Below, one piece after another: positions 41,550-52,406 of a stretch of 64,000 bases of DNA. Numbering within the stretch: the first letter of the stretch is position 1; every line of letters starts with the position of its first letter. The translations under genes and the position numbers were made by a program. The stretch spans positions 174,160 through 238,159 of the forward strand of contig JAUNVG010000001.1 in the NCBI GenBank assembly GCA_030537735.1, in the 5' to 3' direction. This stretch comes from Actinomycetaceae bacterium (GTDB taxonomy: Bacteria; Actinomycetota; Actinomycetes; Actinomycetales; Actinomycetaceae). The notes beneath the pieces are model-generated. The model made no database searches, was not told the origin of the DNA, and worked only from the letters and a program-made list of their open reading frames with translations.

Positions 41550-44423
41550 GTGAGTAATTCCTTAATCGTACGCGGCGCCAGACAACACAACCTCAAAGGG
41601 GTAAATCTCGACCTGCCCCGGGACGCCATGATTGTCTTCACTGGACTATCGGGCTCAGGTAAATCCTCCCTCGCTTTCGACACTATTTTCGCCGAGGGAC
41701 AGCGCCGCTACGTGGAATCACTATCGTCCTACGCCCGCCAGTTCCTCGGACAAATGGACAAACCCGACGTGGACTTCATCGAAGGGCTATCCCCAGCGGT
41801 GTCCATCGACCAAAAATCTACCTCCCGCAACCCGCGCTCCACCGTCGGCACCATCACTGAGATATACGACTACCTGCGTCTGCTCTATGCTCGAGCGGGA
41901 ACCCCGCACTGCCCTGAATGCGGCGAACGCATCACCGCCCAAAGCGTGCAGCAGATCGTTGACTCCACTTTGGCAAGGGAGGACAACTCGCGCCTAATGG
42001 TCCTTTCCCCCCTGGTGCGAGGACGAAAAGGCGAATACCGCGAACTACTGGAAGAACTGCCCGCGAAAGGCTTCGTCAGAGTCGTTATTGACGGGCAGCT
42101 GTACCATCTAGATGACGCGCCCACCTTGGAAAAGAACATCAAACACGACATTGACGCAGTCGTTGATCGCGTGGTTTTGCGCGGCAATATACGCCAGCGC
42201 CTCACCGACTCGGTAGAGACCGCACTGGAGCTATCTGGCGGACTGGTCATTATCGAAGAAGTCGGAACCGACAAGCCCGCCAGTGAGCGGCGTCGCCGGT
42301 ATTCCCAGCAGCGTGCCTGCCCCAACGACCACCCGTTGGCTTTGGAAGAAATCGAACCGCGCACATTTTCCTTCAACGCACCTTACGGCGCGTGCCCGCA
42401 GTGCACCGGACTTGGGTCACGTTTAGAAGTCGACCCCGAACTGGTAGTGCCAGATGAAGAACTCTCCCTCGCTGAAGGGGCGGTTGCGGTGTGGACTGCC
42501 AACAATAAATACCACCGCAACCTGTTGCGAGCTTTAGGTAAGGAACTTGGCTTCAGCCTCGACACCGCGTGGAAAGACCTACCAGCAAAAATCCGCAAAG
42601 CAGTCCTTTACGGCAAGGACTATCAAGTACACGTGAAATTCCGTAACCGGTGGGGCAGGCAGCGGTCCTACACCACCGGATTCGAAGGTGCGGTGCACTA
42701 CATTGAACGCAAACGAAGCGAAACTGAATCACCACACCAGTTGGAACGTCTAAACGCCTACATGCGTGAGATCCCCTGTCCCACTTGCCAGGGGGCGCGA
42801 CTGAAACCAGAAGTCCTAGCAGTTACCATTAACGACCTATCGATTGCGCAGCTGTGTGAACTCTCCGTTTCAGAATCTCAACAGTTCTTGGAAAAGCTCC
42901 AGCTCACTGGGCCGGCTGCCCGGATCGCGGCGCCGGTACTTACTGAGATCAACGCGCGGCTGCGGTTCTTAAACGACGTGGGACTAAGCTACCTAACCCT
43001 AGCGCGCGCCGCCGGGACACTCTCGGGTGGGGAAGCCCAGCGCATACGACTAGCCACTCAGATAGGCTCTGGCCTGGTGGGGGTGCTGTACGTCCTCGAC
43101 GAACCCTCCATCGGACTGCACCAACGTGACAACCGACGCCTGATTGAGACATTGGAGCGGCTGCGTAACTTGGGAAATACCCTGATCGTGGTCGAGCACG
43201 ATGAGGAAACCATTGAGGCAGCTGACTGGGTGGTTGACATCGGGCCGGGAGCTGGCGAACACGGCGGAGAAATCGTTCACTCTGGGACTTTGGAGCAGCT
43301 GCGTAAAAACACCAAGTCAATCACGGGTGACTACCTGGCTGGGAGGCGCGAAATCACCATGCCCGCCCAGCGTCGCCCGGTCGACCCTGAGCGCATGCTT
43401 AAGGTGAAGGGAGCGCGGGAGAACAACCTTGACAATATCTCGGTGGACTTCCCGCTAGGGGTGATGATCGCGGTAACCGGCGTGTCGGGGTCGGGCAAAT
43501 CCACCCTGGTGAACTCCATCCTGTATCGTTCCCTGGCATCGCGGTTGAACGGGGCGCGCATTGTGCCTGGGCGCCACCGCAGCATCACCGGAGTCGAAGA
43601 CCTGGATAAAGTGGTGCACGTAGACCAATCACCGATTGGTCGCACACCCAGGTCCAACCCCGCTACCTACACCGGAGTGTGGGACCACGTGCGTGCTCTG
43701 TTTGCCGAAACGCAAGAAGCGAAGGTGCGCGGGTATAAGCCGGGAAGGTTTTCCTTCAACGTTAAAGGCGGCCGGTGCGAAGCCTGTAAGGGTGATGGCA
43801 CCTTGAAGATTGAGATGAACTTCCTTCCCGACATCTACGTCCCGTGCGAGGTGTGCAAGGGGCAGCGCTACAACCGTGAAACCCTGGAAGTTACGTACAA
43901 GGGGTTGAACGTCGCTCAAGTATTAGACTTGCCCATTGCGCAGGCGGCGGAGTTCTTCAGCCACATTCCGCGCATTGCTCGCCACCTTAATACGCTGGTG
44001 GAAGTCGGCCTGGGGTACGTGCGTCTAGGGCAGTCCGCCACCACCTTATCCGGCGGGGAGGCGCAGCGAGTGAAGCTGGCCTCGGAACTGCAGCGTCGTT
44101 CGCGCGGACGCACCGTGTACGTGCTAGATGAGCCCACCACCGGGTTGCATTCAGAGGACATCCGCAAGCTCTTACTGGTGCTCGATGGGCTGGTGGAAAA
44201 GGGCAACACCGTGATTGTCATTGAGCACAATCTGGACGTTATTAAAAGCGCGGATTGGCTTATCGACCTTGGCCCTGAAGGCGGTGGTGGCGGTGGCCGC
44301 ATTGTTGCTCAGGGGACTCCCGAGGACGTGGCGAAGATAGCGCAGTCATACACCGGTCAGTTCTTAGCTCCCATCTTGGAGCGTGAACGCAAACGCAAGC
44401 AGGACGCGCCGGAAGGGAAGTAA
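41550..44423 (+). CDS. uvrA: excinuclease ABC subunit A
   Basis: 957 residues starting with GTG. Two ABC ATPase modules: [14 protein letters not shown] near residue 30 and [10 protein letters not shown] near 650, each with its own signature (TLSGGEAQR). Zinc fingers are seen as CPECGE (near residue 120), CPND/CPQC (near 255-290) and [15 protein letters not shown] (near 745-775). It is the damage sensor of nucleotide excision repair and loads UvrB. The start follows a -10 by six bases and carries a candidate SOS box. Confidence 0.98.
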   Translation: MSNSLIVRGARQHNLKGVNLDLPRDAMIVFTGLSGSGKSSLAFDTIFAEGQRRYVESLSSYARQFLGQMDKPDVDFIEGLSPAVSIDQKSTSRNPRSTVGTITEIYDYLRLLYARAGTPHCPECGERITAQSVQQIVDSTLAREDNSRLMVLSPLVRGRKGEYRELLEELPAKGFVRVVIDGQLYHLDDAPTLEKNIKHDIDAVVDRVVLRGNIRQRLTDSVETALELSGGLVIIEEVGTDKPASERRRRYSQQRACPNDHPLALEEIEPRTFSFNAPYGACPQCTGLGSRLEVDPELVVPDEELSLAEGAVAVWTANNKYHRNLLRALGKELGFSLDTAWKDLPAKIRKAVLYGKDYQVHVKFRNRWGRQRSYTTGFEGAVHYIERKRSETESPHQLERLNAYMREIPCPTCQGARLKPEVLAVTINDLSIAQLCELSVSESQQFLEKLQLTGPAARIAAPVLTEINARLRFLNDVGLSYLTLARAAGTLSGGEAQRIRLATQIGSGLVGVLYVLDEPSIGLHQRDNRRLIETLERLRNLGNTLIVVEHDEETIEAADWVVDIGPGAGEHGGEIVHSGTLEQLRKNTKSITGDYLAGRREITMPAQRRPVDPERMLKVKGARENNLDNISVDFPLGVMIAVTGVSGSGKSTLVNSILYRSLASRLNGARIVPGRHRSITGVEDLDKVVHVDQSPIGRTPRSNPATYTGVWDHVRALFAETQEAKVRGYKPGRFSFNVKGGRCEACKGDGTLKIEMNFLPDIYVPCEVCKGQRYNRETLEVTYKGLNVAQVLDLPIAQAAEFFSHIPRIARHLNTLVEVGLGYVRLGQSATTLSGGEAQRVKLASELQRRSRGRTVYVLDEPTTGLHSEDIRKLLLVLDGLVEKGNTVIVIEHNLDVIKSADWLIDLGPEGGGGGGRIVAQGTPEDVAKIAQSYTGQFLAPILERERKRKQDAPEGK

Positions 44424-44506
44424 CCCGCCTGCGGTGGTGGACGCCGGTGGTCCGAAATAGTGCCCTGCGCAGTTGCCTGGCAGGGGACCGCTTTCGGCCC
44501 GCCTCG

Positions 44507-45187
44507 TCAGCCGGCGGCGGGACGCACGGAAATACTCTCCACCACAGCTTGCGGCGGCATTTGCACCGCGGTGGCGACAGCTTGGGCAATAGCTTCTGCC
44601 GGTAGGTGGTCACTGCCGCGGTAGGGCCGTGCGTGATGAGCTTGGATTTGGCGCTGCATGTCGGTATCTACTCGCCCAGGATGGACCGAAGTCACCCGCA
44701 CACGTCCTCGTTCTTCTTCCCGTAAAGCGTCAGTTAGGGCGCGCAAGGCGAACTTGGATGCACTGTAGGCAGCACTACCTGCCGAAGCGCGATATCCAGC
44801 GCCAGAGTTAATCGCCACCACTAAACCGTGGGAGCGGCGAAGCTGGGGGAGCAAGTGGCGAAGTAAATCCGCTTGCGCCACTACGTTGACGGTGAGGATG
44901 TCCTGCCACTGCTCGTGGGTGAGTTCCGATACGTTCCCCGGGCTCGCGATACCGGCATTAAGTACCAATACGTCCAACGTTTCAACCTGCTTGCAGGCCT
45001 GCGCAATACTGGCCGGATCACGTAAGTCGCAGACGAAAGGAGCGGCTTTTGGGTAAAGGCTGCAAGCCTGCTCCACCGCCGCTCGGTCGCGGCCCCCGAC
45101 GTAGAGTTGGTGTGATTGTAAGTGGCGGCAAATAGCAGCACCGATGCCGCGCGTGCCACCGGTGACTAGAATCCGCAGCTCACTCAT
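44507..45187 (-). CDS. short-chain dehydrogenase/reductase
   Basis: 226 residues from ATG 45187, 4 bases after the acyl-CoA ligase stop, so the two are one operon. The NAD(P)-binding TGGTRGIG, NAG motif (VLNAGIAS), catalytic Ser (AINSGAGY), Tyr-x-x-x-Lys (YSASK) and HPGRVDTDM define a classical SDR. The cofactor-specificity residue region (LYVGGRDR) with Arg suggests NADP(H). The substrate is unknown; co-expression with a fatty acyl-CoA ligase points to lipid metabolism. Confidence 0.9.
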   Translation of the reverse strand: MSELRILVTGGTRGIGAAICRHLQSHQLYVGGRDRAAVEQACSLYPKAAPFVCDLRDPASIAQACKQVETLDVLVLNAGIASPGNVSELTHEQWQDILTVNVVAQADLLRHLLPQLRRSHGLVVAINSGAGYRASAGSAAYSASKFALRALTDALREEERGRVRVTSVHPGRVDTDMQRQIQAHHARPYRGSDHLPAEAIAQAVATAVQMPPQAVVESISVRPAAG

Positions 45188-45191
45188 GACC

Positions 45192-47021
45192 TTAACCTTT
45201 CTGGGCCTCACCTTCGGCGTAGAGCGCATCGATTTCGTGGGCGAAATCTTTCGCTACCGCAGCGCGCTTTAGCTTCAACGAAGGCGTCAAGTACCCGTTA
45301 TCTACCGTGAACTCGGCGTTAATGATACGGAAACGACGGATCGATTCGGCGCGCGCCACGTTACGGTTAGAACGCTTAATCGCTTTATCTAAGGACTCTA
45401 ACACCCGCGGTTCCTGGGCGGCGCGGGCTGGATCCATGGCCGGTAAATCGTGATTAGCTAGCCAGGTGGGAAGCATCTCTGCGTCCAAAGTTATTAATGC
45501 CCCCACGTAGGGGCGTTGGTCACCGACCACCACCACATGCGAAATCAGCGGGTGCGTCACCAGGGTTTCTTCCAGCGCTGCGGGGGAGACGTTCTTACCC
45601 CCAGCGGTGACAATCAGGTCTTTCGAGCGGCCGGTAATGAACAGATTCCCCTTCCGGTCGAAACGCCCCAGGTCCCCGGTGTTGAACCAACCGTCCTCAT
45701 CCACCACTTCCGCGGTGGCTTCGGGGTCAGCGAAATAGCCTTGGAAGACCGCGTTGCCGCGAACTAGGATCTCACCTTCGGCGTTAACCTGCACTTCGTT
45801 ACCGGGAAGCACCTGCCCCACGGAACCGATGATGACTTCCCCCAGGCGCCCCAGCGTCATGGGGCCGGTGGTTTCAGACAGTCCCCAACCTTCCACTACC
45901 TCATACCCTAGGCCGCGGAAGAAATGCCCCAAGGTGGGCGATAGGGGAGCGCCACCGGAGATAATGTAGCGCAGGTTCGGCCCCAAAGCTTTACGGATTT
46001 TATTGAGCACCAGGCGCTGAGCCCAGGCAAGCTGGCGGCGCTGCGCGGCGGAGGGGCCGAGCTTAGTTTCAAGGGCGCGCGAAAATGAGATGGCAGACCT
46101 AGCTGCCCAGTGGAAGACCTGGCGTTTCTTGCCTTTACCGGCCTTGGCTTCGGCAGAGTTATACACCTTTTCCAAAACCCGCGGAACCAGTAGAAGCAGG
46201 GAGGGTTGGAAGCTTTCTAAGTCCCCCATGAGGTTGCGAGTGTCGCTGGTGTGGGCGAATACGCCGCGACCGGACAGAATCGCGATCTGTACGAAGCGGG
46301 CGAGGACGTGTGCCAGGGGGAGGAACAGTAAGAACCTGGTCTTGGGGGAGAGCGCTATCTGGGGGAGCATTTCGTGGACGGCATAGACCGTTTCCACGAA
46401 GTTGCGGTGAGTTAGTACTACGCCCTTGGGGTTGCCGGTGGTGCCTGAGGTGAAAATCACGGTAGCAATGTCGTCGGCCTTAACCTGGGCGCGGACTTGT
46501 TCTAGGTCTTCGGCTGAAACCGCTAGCCCCGCTTGGGAGATGGTGCGCATGCCGCCGCCTTCCAGGCAGAGAATGTGCCGCACCGAGGCGTCGGTGCCGT
46601 GGCGCAGTAATTGTTCCCTGGCACGGGTGTCACTGACCGCTAGGAGGGGTTGGGTCTTTTTAGTGATCCATTCGATCTGGGAGAGGGAGTCGGATTCGTA
46701 AATCGGTACAACCACCACGCCGATGGATAGGGCTGCGATGTCGAGGATGGTCCACTCCGGGCGCGTTACCGACATGATCGCCATGCGGTCACCGGTTTTA
46801 AGCCCCAGCCCCAGCAGGCCGCGGGCACATTCGTCGACTTCGCGCAGTAGCTGCTGGCCTGAGACTTGGCGCCAGCCTCCCACCTCGCGGCGTCGTTCCA
46901 TCACTGTTTCGCTGGGGCGCCGTCTGGCGCGTTCGTCGAGGAAAGTGAAAACCGTGTGATCGTCACTGGCGTGTCTGCGCATGGGAGCGCTGAAGGTTTG
47001 AGATTTCGATGCCCGTGCCAT
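45192..47021 (-). CDS. long-chain fatty acid-CoA ligase, FadD15-like
   Basis: 609 residues from ATG 47021, which has GAGGAGGA 8 bases upstream on its strand; the frame is open to 47114 without a ribosome site. AMP-binding P-loop IFTSGTTGNPKG, GWGLSETTGPM, then DGWFNTGDLGRFD and the C-terminal Lys motif SLKLKR. It activates fatty acids with ATP and CoA at the membrane or cytoplasm. It is the first gene of a two-gene operon with the SDR and is divergent from ogt. Confidence 0.93.
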   Translation of the reverse strand: MARASKSQTFSAPMRRHASDDHTVFTFLDERARRRPSETVMERRREVGGWRQVSGQQLLREVDECARGLLGLGLKTGDRMAIMSVTRPEWTILDIAALSIGVVVVPIYESDSLSQIEWITKKTQPLLAVSDTRAREQLLRHGTDASVRHILCLEGGGMRTISQAGLAVSAEDLEQVRAQVKADDIATVIFTSGTTGNPKGVVLTHRNFVETVYAVHEMLPQIALSPKTRFLLFLPLAHVLARFVQIAILSGRGVFAHTSDTRNLMGDLESFQPSLLLLVPRVLEKVYNSAEAKAGKGKKRQVFHWAARSAISFSRALETKLGPSAAQRRQLAWAQRLVLNKIRKALGPNLRYIISGGAPLSPTLGHFFRGLGYEVVEGWGLSETTGPMTLGRLGEVIIGSVGQVLPGNEVQVNAEGEILVRGNAVFQGYFADPEATAEVVDEDGWFNTGDLGRFDRKGNLFITGRSKDLIVTAGGKNVSPAALEETLVTHPLISHVVVVGDQRPYVGALITLDAEMLPTWLANHDLPAMDPARAAQEPRVLESLDKAIKRSNRNVARAESIRRFRIINAEFTVDNGYLTPSLKLKRAAVAKDFAHEIDALYAEGEAQKG

Positions 47022-47165
47022 GAGATGGTCCTCCTCATTGTGGTGCGCACACACACAAATGTTCAGGTTCTGAAATACTATTGCTATCTTACCATTCCCC
47101 CAGGAAACACACACTCAAGGTGAAGTTAAGTATGATTTAGGTCGGTATCGAATAGGAGGAACACC

Positions 47166-47693
47166 ATGGTGGTACGCCACACGCTCACCGTCACCGAAAT
47201 CGGTGAACTGTGCCTAGCCGCCAACGGCGACCACCTCACCGGCGTGTACTTTCCCTCCCACAACCCATCACCAGCAGCCGAACAACTCGGCATCTGGGTT
47301 TCTCCCGCCGACTCCATCCTCTCGGCCGCAGCCGACCAACTCCACGAATACCTGGCAGGGGAAAGAACCAAATTCGAACTCCCCCTAGAACTACCCGCAG
47401 CCGGCTTCCACCGACAGGTTTGGGACTACCTGAGCAACATCGCCTACGGTCACACCGCCAGCTACGGCGAAGTCGCATCCGCACTCGCACGTCCTCGCGC
47501 CGCCCGCGCAGTGGGTACCGCAGTGGCACACAACCCGCTTTCCATAGTCATCCCCTGCCACCGGGTAGTCGCCGCCAACGGCAACCTCACCGGATACGCC
47601 GGGGGAGCCAGCGTTAAACGCTACCTGTTGGATCTGGAAAGCAAATACTGCGGCGACGGGGGCGCAGACTTACTAGCCAGCCTCCGACACTAG
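47166..47693 (+). CDS. ogt: methylated-DNA-protein cysteine methyltransferase
   Basis: 175 residues. The active-site Cys is in IVIPCHRVV, preceded by the DNA-binding helix-turn-helix ([28 protein letters not shown]). It removes O6-alkyl groups from guanine by suicide transfer to the Cys. ATAGGAGGAACACC gives a strong ribosome site. It shares the palindromic CTAG stop with the opposing glnA. Confidence 0.95.
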   Translation: MVVRHTLTVTEIGELCLAANGDHLTGVYFPSHNPSPAAEQLGIWVSPADSILSAAADQLHEYLAGERTKFELPLELPAAGFHRQVWDYLSNIAYGHTASYGEVASALARPRAARAVGTAVAHNPLSIVIPCHRVVAANGNLTGYAGGASVKRYLLDLESKYCGDGGADLLASLRH

Positions 47694-49117
47694 ATATTGA
47701 AGTACATTTCAAACTCATGCGGGTGCGGGTAGGCACGCATCGGCGCAATCTCGCGCTCTTGCTTATCGGCAATCCACGCTTCAATCAGGTCCGCGGTGAA
47801 AACCCCACCTTCAAGCAAGAACTCTTGGTCCTCTTCCAACGCCTGCAAGGCAGCTTCCAAGGAAGAAGGCAGCTTCTCAATGTCTTCATACTCCGCCGGA
47901 GGTAGTTCGTAAAGATCCTTATCGATCGGATCAGCCGGCTCCAAACGGTTACGGATACCATCAATGCCAGCCATCAAGCAGGCAGCGAAAGCTAAATACG
48001 GGTTCGCCGATGGATCCGGAACCCGGTACTCCACGCGCTTAGCCTTAGGGGAGTTACCGGTAAGAGGAATACGGATACACGCCGAACGGTTACGGGCCGA
48101 ATACACCAAGTTCACCGGAGCTTCGAAACCGGGAACCAAACGCCGGTAGGAGTTGATCGACGGGTTCGTGAAGGCTAACAGTGCCGGGGCGTGACGCAAC
48201 AATCCACCAATGAACCAGCGCGCCATGTCGGAAAGCCCGCCGTAGCCTCGTTCGTCGTAGAACAGTGGCTCACCGTTCTTCCACAGTGACAGGTGGCAGT
48301 GCATGCCCGACCCATTGTCACCAAACAGGGGCTTAGGCATGAACGTGGCAGTTAGGCCCTCACGGTGAGCTTGGTTCTTAATCACGTACTTGAATTTCAA
48401 CATGTCGTCCGCAGCCGAACGCAAGGTGTTGAAACGGTAGTTAATCTCTTGCTGGCCACCGGAACCAACCTCGTGGTGGGCACGCTCCACCACCAGGCCA
48501 ACCTCTTCCAACAGGCGCGACATATTGTCACGGGTAGCGTCGAACTGATCCATCGGCGCCACCGGGAAGTAACCACCTTTAACCGGAACCGTGTGCCCCA
48601 GTGCCCGGTAGTCAGAATCAGAGGCGCGACCGGAGTTCCAATACCCTTCATCGGAATCCAAGAAATAGAACGAAGACTCCGGGCGGGTTTGGAAACGCAC
48701 CGAGTTAAACAGGTAGAACTCCGCTTCCGCCCCCACAAAACAGGTGTCGGCAATCCCCGTCGAACGCAAGAAGGCTTCGGCTTTAGCTGCAATCTGGCGC
48801 GGGTCGCGGGAAAATGGCTCATCGGTAATCGGGTCAACGATGGAGAAAATAATCACCAACGTTGGGTCGGCGCGGAAGGGATCTAAATAAGCACTGGAAA
48901 CATCTGCCACCAGCTTCATGTCAGATTCGTGGATCTCGGTGAAACCACGCACGGAAGAGCCGTCAAACATCAACCCTTCAGTTAGAGCCACCTCCAGTTC
49001 CTGGACCGGGATGGTGAAGTGCTGCTGGGTTCCGGGAAGGTCACAAAAACGCACGTCGATAAACCGTACCTGGTTTTCGGCGGCGAACTTCAAGGCTTCC
49101 TCGTTAGATGAAAACAT
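47690..49117 (-). CDS. glnA: type I glutamine synthetase
   Basis: 475 residues from ATG 49117, preferred over ATG 49132 because GGAAGG lies 7 bases upstream. [21 protein letters not shown], the metal-binding [20 protein letters not shown] and the latch region are typical of GSI-beta. The adenylylation site Tyr is present in [10 protein letters not shown], so control by GlnE is expected. It joins ammonia to glutamate with ATP, the main entry of nitrogen. The stop overlaps that of ogt. Confidence 0.97.
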   Translation of the reverse strand: MFSSNEEALKFAAENQVRFIDVRFCDLPGTQQHFTIPVQELEVALTEGLMFDGSSVRGFTEIHESDMKLVADVSSAYLDPFRADPTLVIIFSIVDPITDEPFSRDPRQIAAKAEAFLRSTGIADTCFVGAEAEFYLFNSVRFQTRPESSFYFLDSDEGYWNSGRASDSDYRALGHTVPVKGGYFPVAPMDQFDATRDNMSRLLEEVGLVVERAHHEVGSGGQQEINYRFNTLRSAADDMLKFKYVIKNQAHREGLTATFMPKPLFGDNGSGMHCHLSLWKNGEPLFYDERGYGGLSDMARWFIGGLLRHAPALLAFTNPSINSYRRLVPGFEAPVNLVYSARNRSACIRIPLTGNSPKAKRVEYRVPDPSANPYLAFAACLMAGIDGIRNRLEPADPIDKDLYELPPAEYEDIEKLPSSLEAALQALEEDQEFLLEGGVFTADLIEAWIADKQEREIAPMRAYPHPHEFEMYFNI

Positions 49118-49268
49118 TACGGGACCTTCCATTAGCGGATGACTGATTTATTCCACAGGAAAAATACCACGGTTGACACTTATCAGCCTGGTTTGTCTCA
49201 TCTGAGAGCTAACACTGTCCATTCCCTGACCGCGGCAAGTGAGTAAACATCTGCTTTCACCACCTGCC

Positions 49269-49274
49269 TACAAT
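49269..49274 (+). promoter_or_regulatory. -10 element, leaderless promoter of uvrC
   Basis: TACAAT is 6 bases before the GTG at 49281, which decides that start over an in-frame upstream ATG at 49239. Confidence 0.5.
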
Positions 49275-49280
49275 AGGGGC

Positions 49281-51248
49281 GTGCCTGACCTCAGTTACCG
49301 TCCTCGAACCGCGGACATTCCCACCGACCCGGGAGTGTACCGTTTCATTGACGGCAACGGGCAGGTGATTTACGTCGGCAAGGCCAAGAACCTACGCCAG
49401 CGCCTGTCCAGCTACTTCCGCGACTTTGCTTCCCTGCATCCGCGTACCCAGAACATGGTTTCCACCGCCAAGCAAGTGCAGTGGACGGTGGTTAATAACG
49501 AGGTCGAGGCCCTGACCTTGGAGTATTCCTGGATTAAGGAATACGACCCGCGCTTCAATGTCATGTACCGCGACGATAAGTCGTATCCGTACTTGGCGGT
49601 AACCATGGGGGAGGAGATCCCCCGCATGCACATTATGCGCGGCGCCAGGCGTAAGGGGACGCGCTACTTCGGCCCGTATTCGCAGGTGTGGGCGATCCGC
49701 GAAACCATGGAGCAGCTGCAGCGGGTTTTCCCCATGCGCACCTGTTCGAACGGGGTGTTGCGCCGCGCCCAGGCGCAAGGACGCCCCTGCCTGCTGGCTC
49801 ATATCGGTAAGTGTGCGGCGCCGTGTACCGGGCAGATCTCGGTGGAAGATCACCGCCAGATGGCCCAGGACGTGTGCCAGTTCATGGCGGGCAAGGTCGG
49901 CCCCTATCTGCGGGAAAAACGCGCCGAAATGCGCAGCGCCGCCGCCGATTTGGAGTTCGAAAAGGCAGCTCAAGCGCGCGATGAGATAGCGGCGTTAGAG
50001 AAAGCCTTGGAACAAAACGCGGTGGTTTTAGACGACGGCACAGACGCTGACGTATTCGCCCTGGTACTGGATGAGTTGGAAGCTGCCGTCCACGTTTTCC
50101 ACGTCCGCGGCGGCCGTATCCGGGGCGTGCGCGGCTGGGTGGTGGACCGACGCGCCGGTGACGACGCCAGTGACTTGATGGCGACGCTGCTGCAGCAAGT
50201 GTATTCCGAAGCTGACGAGGGCGACCCCACCGCCTCGCAGCGTCAACGCGCAGTTTCCGTCGACGACGTCGAGCACACCTCTACCCGCGCCATTCCGGCA
50301 CTGGTGATGGTATCCCACCTGCCGACGCAAACTGAGGTGTTAACTTCTTGGCTGACGCAGCGCCGCGGCGCCAAGGTACGTATCTACCAGCCACAGCGCG
50401 GCGATAAAGCGAGTTTACTTAAGACCGTGCAGGCTAACGCTGAGCATTCCTTGCGCCTGCATAAGTCACGCCGCAGCGCCGACCTTACCCAGCGCAGTAA
50501 GGCGTTGGAAGAGCTCACTGATTTTCTGGGCCTAGACAATCCGCCTTTGCGCATCGAGTGTTACGACGTTTCTCACACCCAGGGCACTCACCAGGTGGCG
50601 TCAATGGTGGTGTTCGAAGACGGCGCACCCCGCAAACGTGACTATCGTCATTTCACGATTTCACCGATCGACGGCAAGCCGGCGGATGACACGGCCGCGA
50701 TGAATCAGGTGCTGACTCGTCGCTTCTTACGTTTGCAAGAAGAAGAATCCCAGATTGAACTTAAAAGCGGGCAGGTAAGCGGCGAGCAATCGATTCAACG
50801 TTTTTCCTACCGTCCTTCGCTGGTGGTGGTGGACGGGGGAAGACCGCAGGTAGAGGCCGCCCGCCGCGCCTTAGATGCGGTGGGTGCCAATGTTGACGTG
50901 ATTGGTTTAGCTAAACGCCTGGAGGAAGTGTGGTTGCCGGGGGAGGCCTATCCGCTGATCTTGCCTCGCCAAAGCGCCGCCCTGTACCTGCTGCAGTACC
51001 TGCGTGATGAGTCGCACCGCTTCGCGATTTCCCACCACCGCAAGAAACGCACTGCGGCGCAAACAAGTTCTTTCCTCGACGGGGTCGAGGGCGTGGGGCC
51101 GGCTCGTCAAAAAGCCTTGCTGAAGAAGTTTGGTTCCCTCAAGCGGATGCGCCGCGCCAGCGTGGAGGAGTTAGCCACTACTCCCGGGATTGGCCCGCAG
51201 TTGGCGCAGTCCCTATTCGATCAGTTACATGACCAGGCAGCGGACTAA
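49281..51248 (+). CDS. uvrC: excinuclease ABC subunit C
   Basis: 655 residues from GTG 49281, where family similarity begins. GIY-YIG nuclease (PGVYRF...GQVIYVGKAKNLRQRL) makes the 3' cut; Cys-rich CxxxxxxC segment near residue 155-185; UVR domain (about 205-240); RNase H-like nuclease making the 5' cut (ECYDVSHTQG, VVVDGGRPQ); C-terminal tandem helix-hairpin-helix (VEGVGPARQKALLKKFGS, ATTPGIGPQLA). It begins the conserved uvrC-rapZ-yvcK-whiA set. Confidence 0.97.
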   Translation: MPDLSYRPRTADIPTDPGVYRFIDGNGQVIYVGKAKNLRQRLSSYFRDFASLHPRTQNMVSTAKQVQWTVVNNEVEALTLEYSWIKEYDPRFNVMYRDDKSYPYLAVTMGEEIPRMHIMRGARRKGTRYFGPYSQVWAIRETMEQLQRVFPMRTCSNGVLRRAQAQGRPCLLAHIGKCAAPCTGQISVEDHRQMAQDVCQFMAGKVGPYLREKRAEMRSAAADLEFEKAAQARDEIAALEKALEQNAVVLDDGTDADVFALVLDELEAAVHVFHVRGGRIRGVRGWVVDRRAGDDASDLMATLLQQVYSEADEGDPTASQRQRAVSVDDVEHTSTRAIPALVMVSHLPTQTEVLTSWLTQRRGAKVRIYQPQRGDKASLLKTVQANAEHSLRLHKSRRSADLTQRSKALEELTDFLGLDNPPLRIECYDVSHTQGTHQVASMVVFEDGAPRKRDYRHFTISPIDGKPADDTAAMNQVLTRRFLRLQEEESQIELKSGQVSGEQSIQRFSYRPSLVVVDGGRPQVEAARRALDAVGANVDVIGLAKRLEEVWLPGEAYPLILPRQSAALYLLQYLRDESHRFAISHHRKKRTAAQTSSFLDGVEGVGPARQKALLKKFGSLKRMRRASVEELATTPGIGPQLAQSLFDQLHDQAAD

Positions 51249-51360
51249 GCCACGCCGGGAGCGTTCTCACTCCCAGCTATCCGGCGTTGAAGGTGCGCCT
51301 TAGCAGGCTCGCAAAACACTTTTGACACGAAGTCGAAGAAATCCTGGCAAACTGTATGGC

Positions 51361-52398
51361 ATGAACGCATCTGATTCCCTCTCGTCCAATGGTGGTGACA
51401 CCACTGCTGCTAGCGCAGCGGGTAAGGACGCTCAACATACTGTCGCGCCTAAGAATAAGGCCGGAGACGACCCTAATCCGCCCACGGTTCCAGCTGGTAT
51501 TCCACTGCTTGATGAATCCTCGGCACTACCGCCAGCTGCCGACCCTGAGATGTTGATTATCACCGGCATGTCGGGCGCTGGCAGGACGCGCGCTGCCATG
51601 GCTTTGGAGGATCTGGATTGGTACGTAGTAGACAATCTTCCTCCCACACTATTGCCGTCCTTGGCGGGCATGATGACCGCCGATGGGGGAGGGGTGCACC
51701 GCCTGGGCGCGGTGGTAGATGTGCGTTCACGTGAGTTCTTCTCCAACTTTGAAGGCGTCTTAGCCCAGCTGAGTGAAAACCACGTGAACTATCGGTTGAT
51801 TTTCCTCGACGCTGACGATCCCACCTTGGTGCGCCGCTACGAGTCGAACCGGCGGCCCCACCCACTGCAAGGCGATGGTCGCATTCTCGATGGCATCCGC
51901 AAGGAACGCGAGCTACTTCACCCGGTGCGCCAACGGGCAGATTCCATCATCGACACTTCCAAGATGAGTGTCCACGACCTGACTCGCCACATGCGTGATG
52001 TAGTTGCCGACGCGGCGGATACACCGTTAAAACTCACGGTAATGTCTTTTGGCTTCAAATATGGCTTACCCCTAGATGCCGACCATGTCTTGGACGTGCG
52101 CTTCTTAAAGAACCCCTATTGGGTGAGCGAACTGCGCCACCTGACGGGGCGCGACCAGCCGGTGGCAGAGTACGTCCTCGAACAGGAAGGGGCACGCGAC
52201 TTCGCTTTAGGTTATGCCGATCTGCTAGCCCCCATGCTGCGCGGATACCTATCTGAGTTGAAACCGTTCGTTACCATTGCGATTGGCTGCACGGGTGGTA
52301 AGCATCGCTCCGTGGCCATGACTGAACTGATCGCTAAACAGCTACGCACCCATGATTTTCCAGTGCGAGTACTGCACCGCGACCTCGGTAAGGAGTGA
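51361..52398 (+). CDS. rapZ: RNase adapter RapZ family nucleotide-binding protein
   Basis: 345 residues from ATG 51361. A 55-residue Ser/Ala-rich N-terminal extension precedes ITGMSGAGRTRAAMALEDL, the P-loop (Arg in place of Lys, which is usual in actinobacterial members). YVVDNLPPTLL, the central region and the C-terminal FKYGLPLDADHVLDVRFLKNPYW, AIGCTGGKHRSVAMTE complete the family. In E. coli RapZ guides RNase E to GlmZ and senses glucosamine-6-phosphate; GlmZ is not known in actinobacteria, so the role here is open. CAAACT is 7 bases before the ATG. Confidence 0.94.
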   Translation: MNASDSLSSNGGDTTAASAAGKDAQHTVAPKNKAGDDPNPPTVPAGIPLLDESSALPPAADPEMLIITGMSGAGRTRAAMALEDLDWYVVDNLPPTLLPSLAGMMTADGGGVHRLGAVVDVRSREFFSNFEGVLAQLSENHVNYRLIFLDADDPTLVRRYESNRRPHPLQGDGRILDGIRKERELLHPVRQRADSIIDTSKMSVHDLTRHMRDVVADAADTPLKLTVMSFGFKYGLPLDADHVLDVRFLKNPYWVSELRHLTGRDQPVAEYVLEQEGARDFALGYADLLAPMLRGYLSELKPFVTIAIGCTGGKHRSVAMTELIAKQLRTHDFPVRVLHRDLGKE

Positions 52399-52406
52399 GA
52401 ACCACC

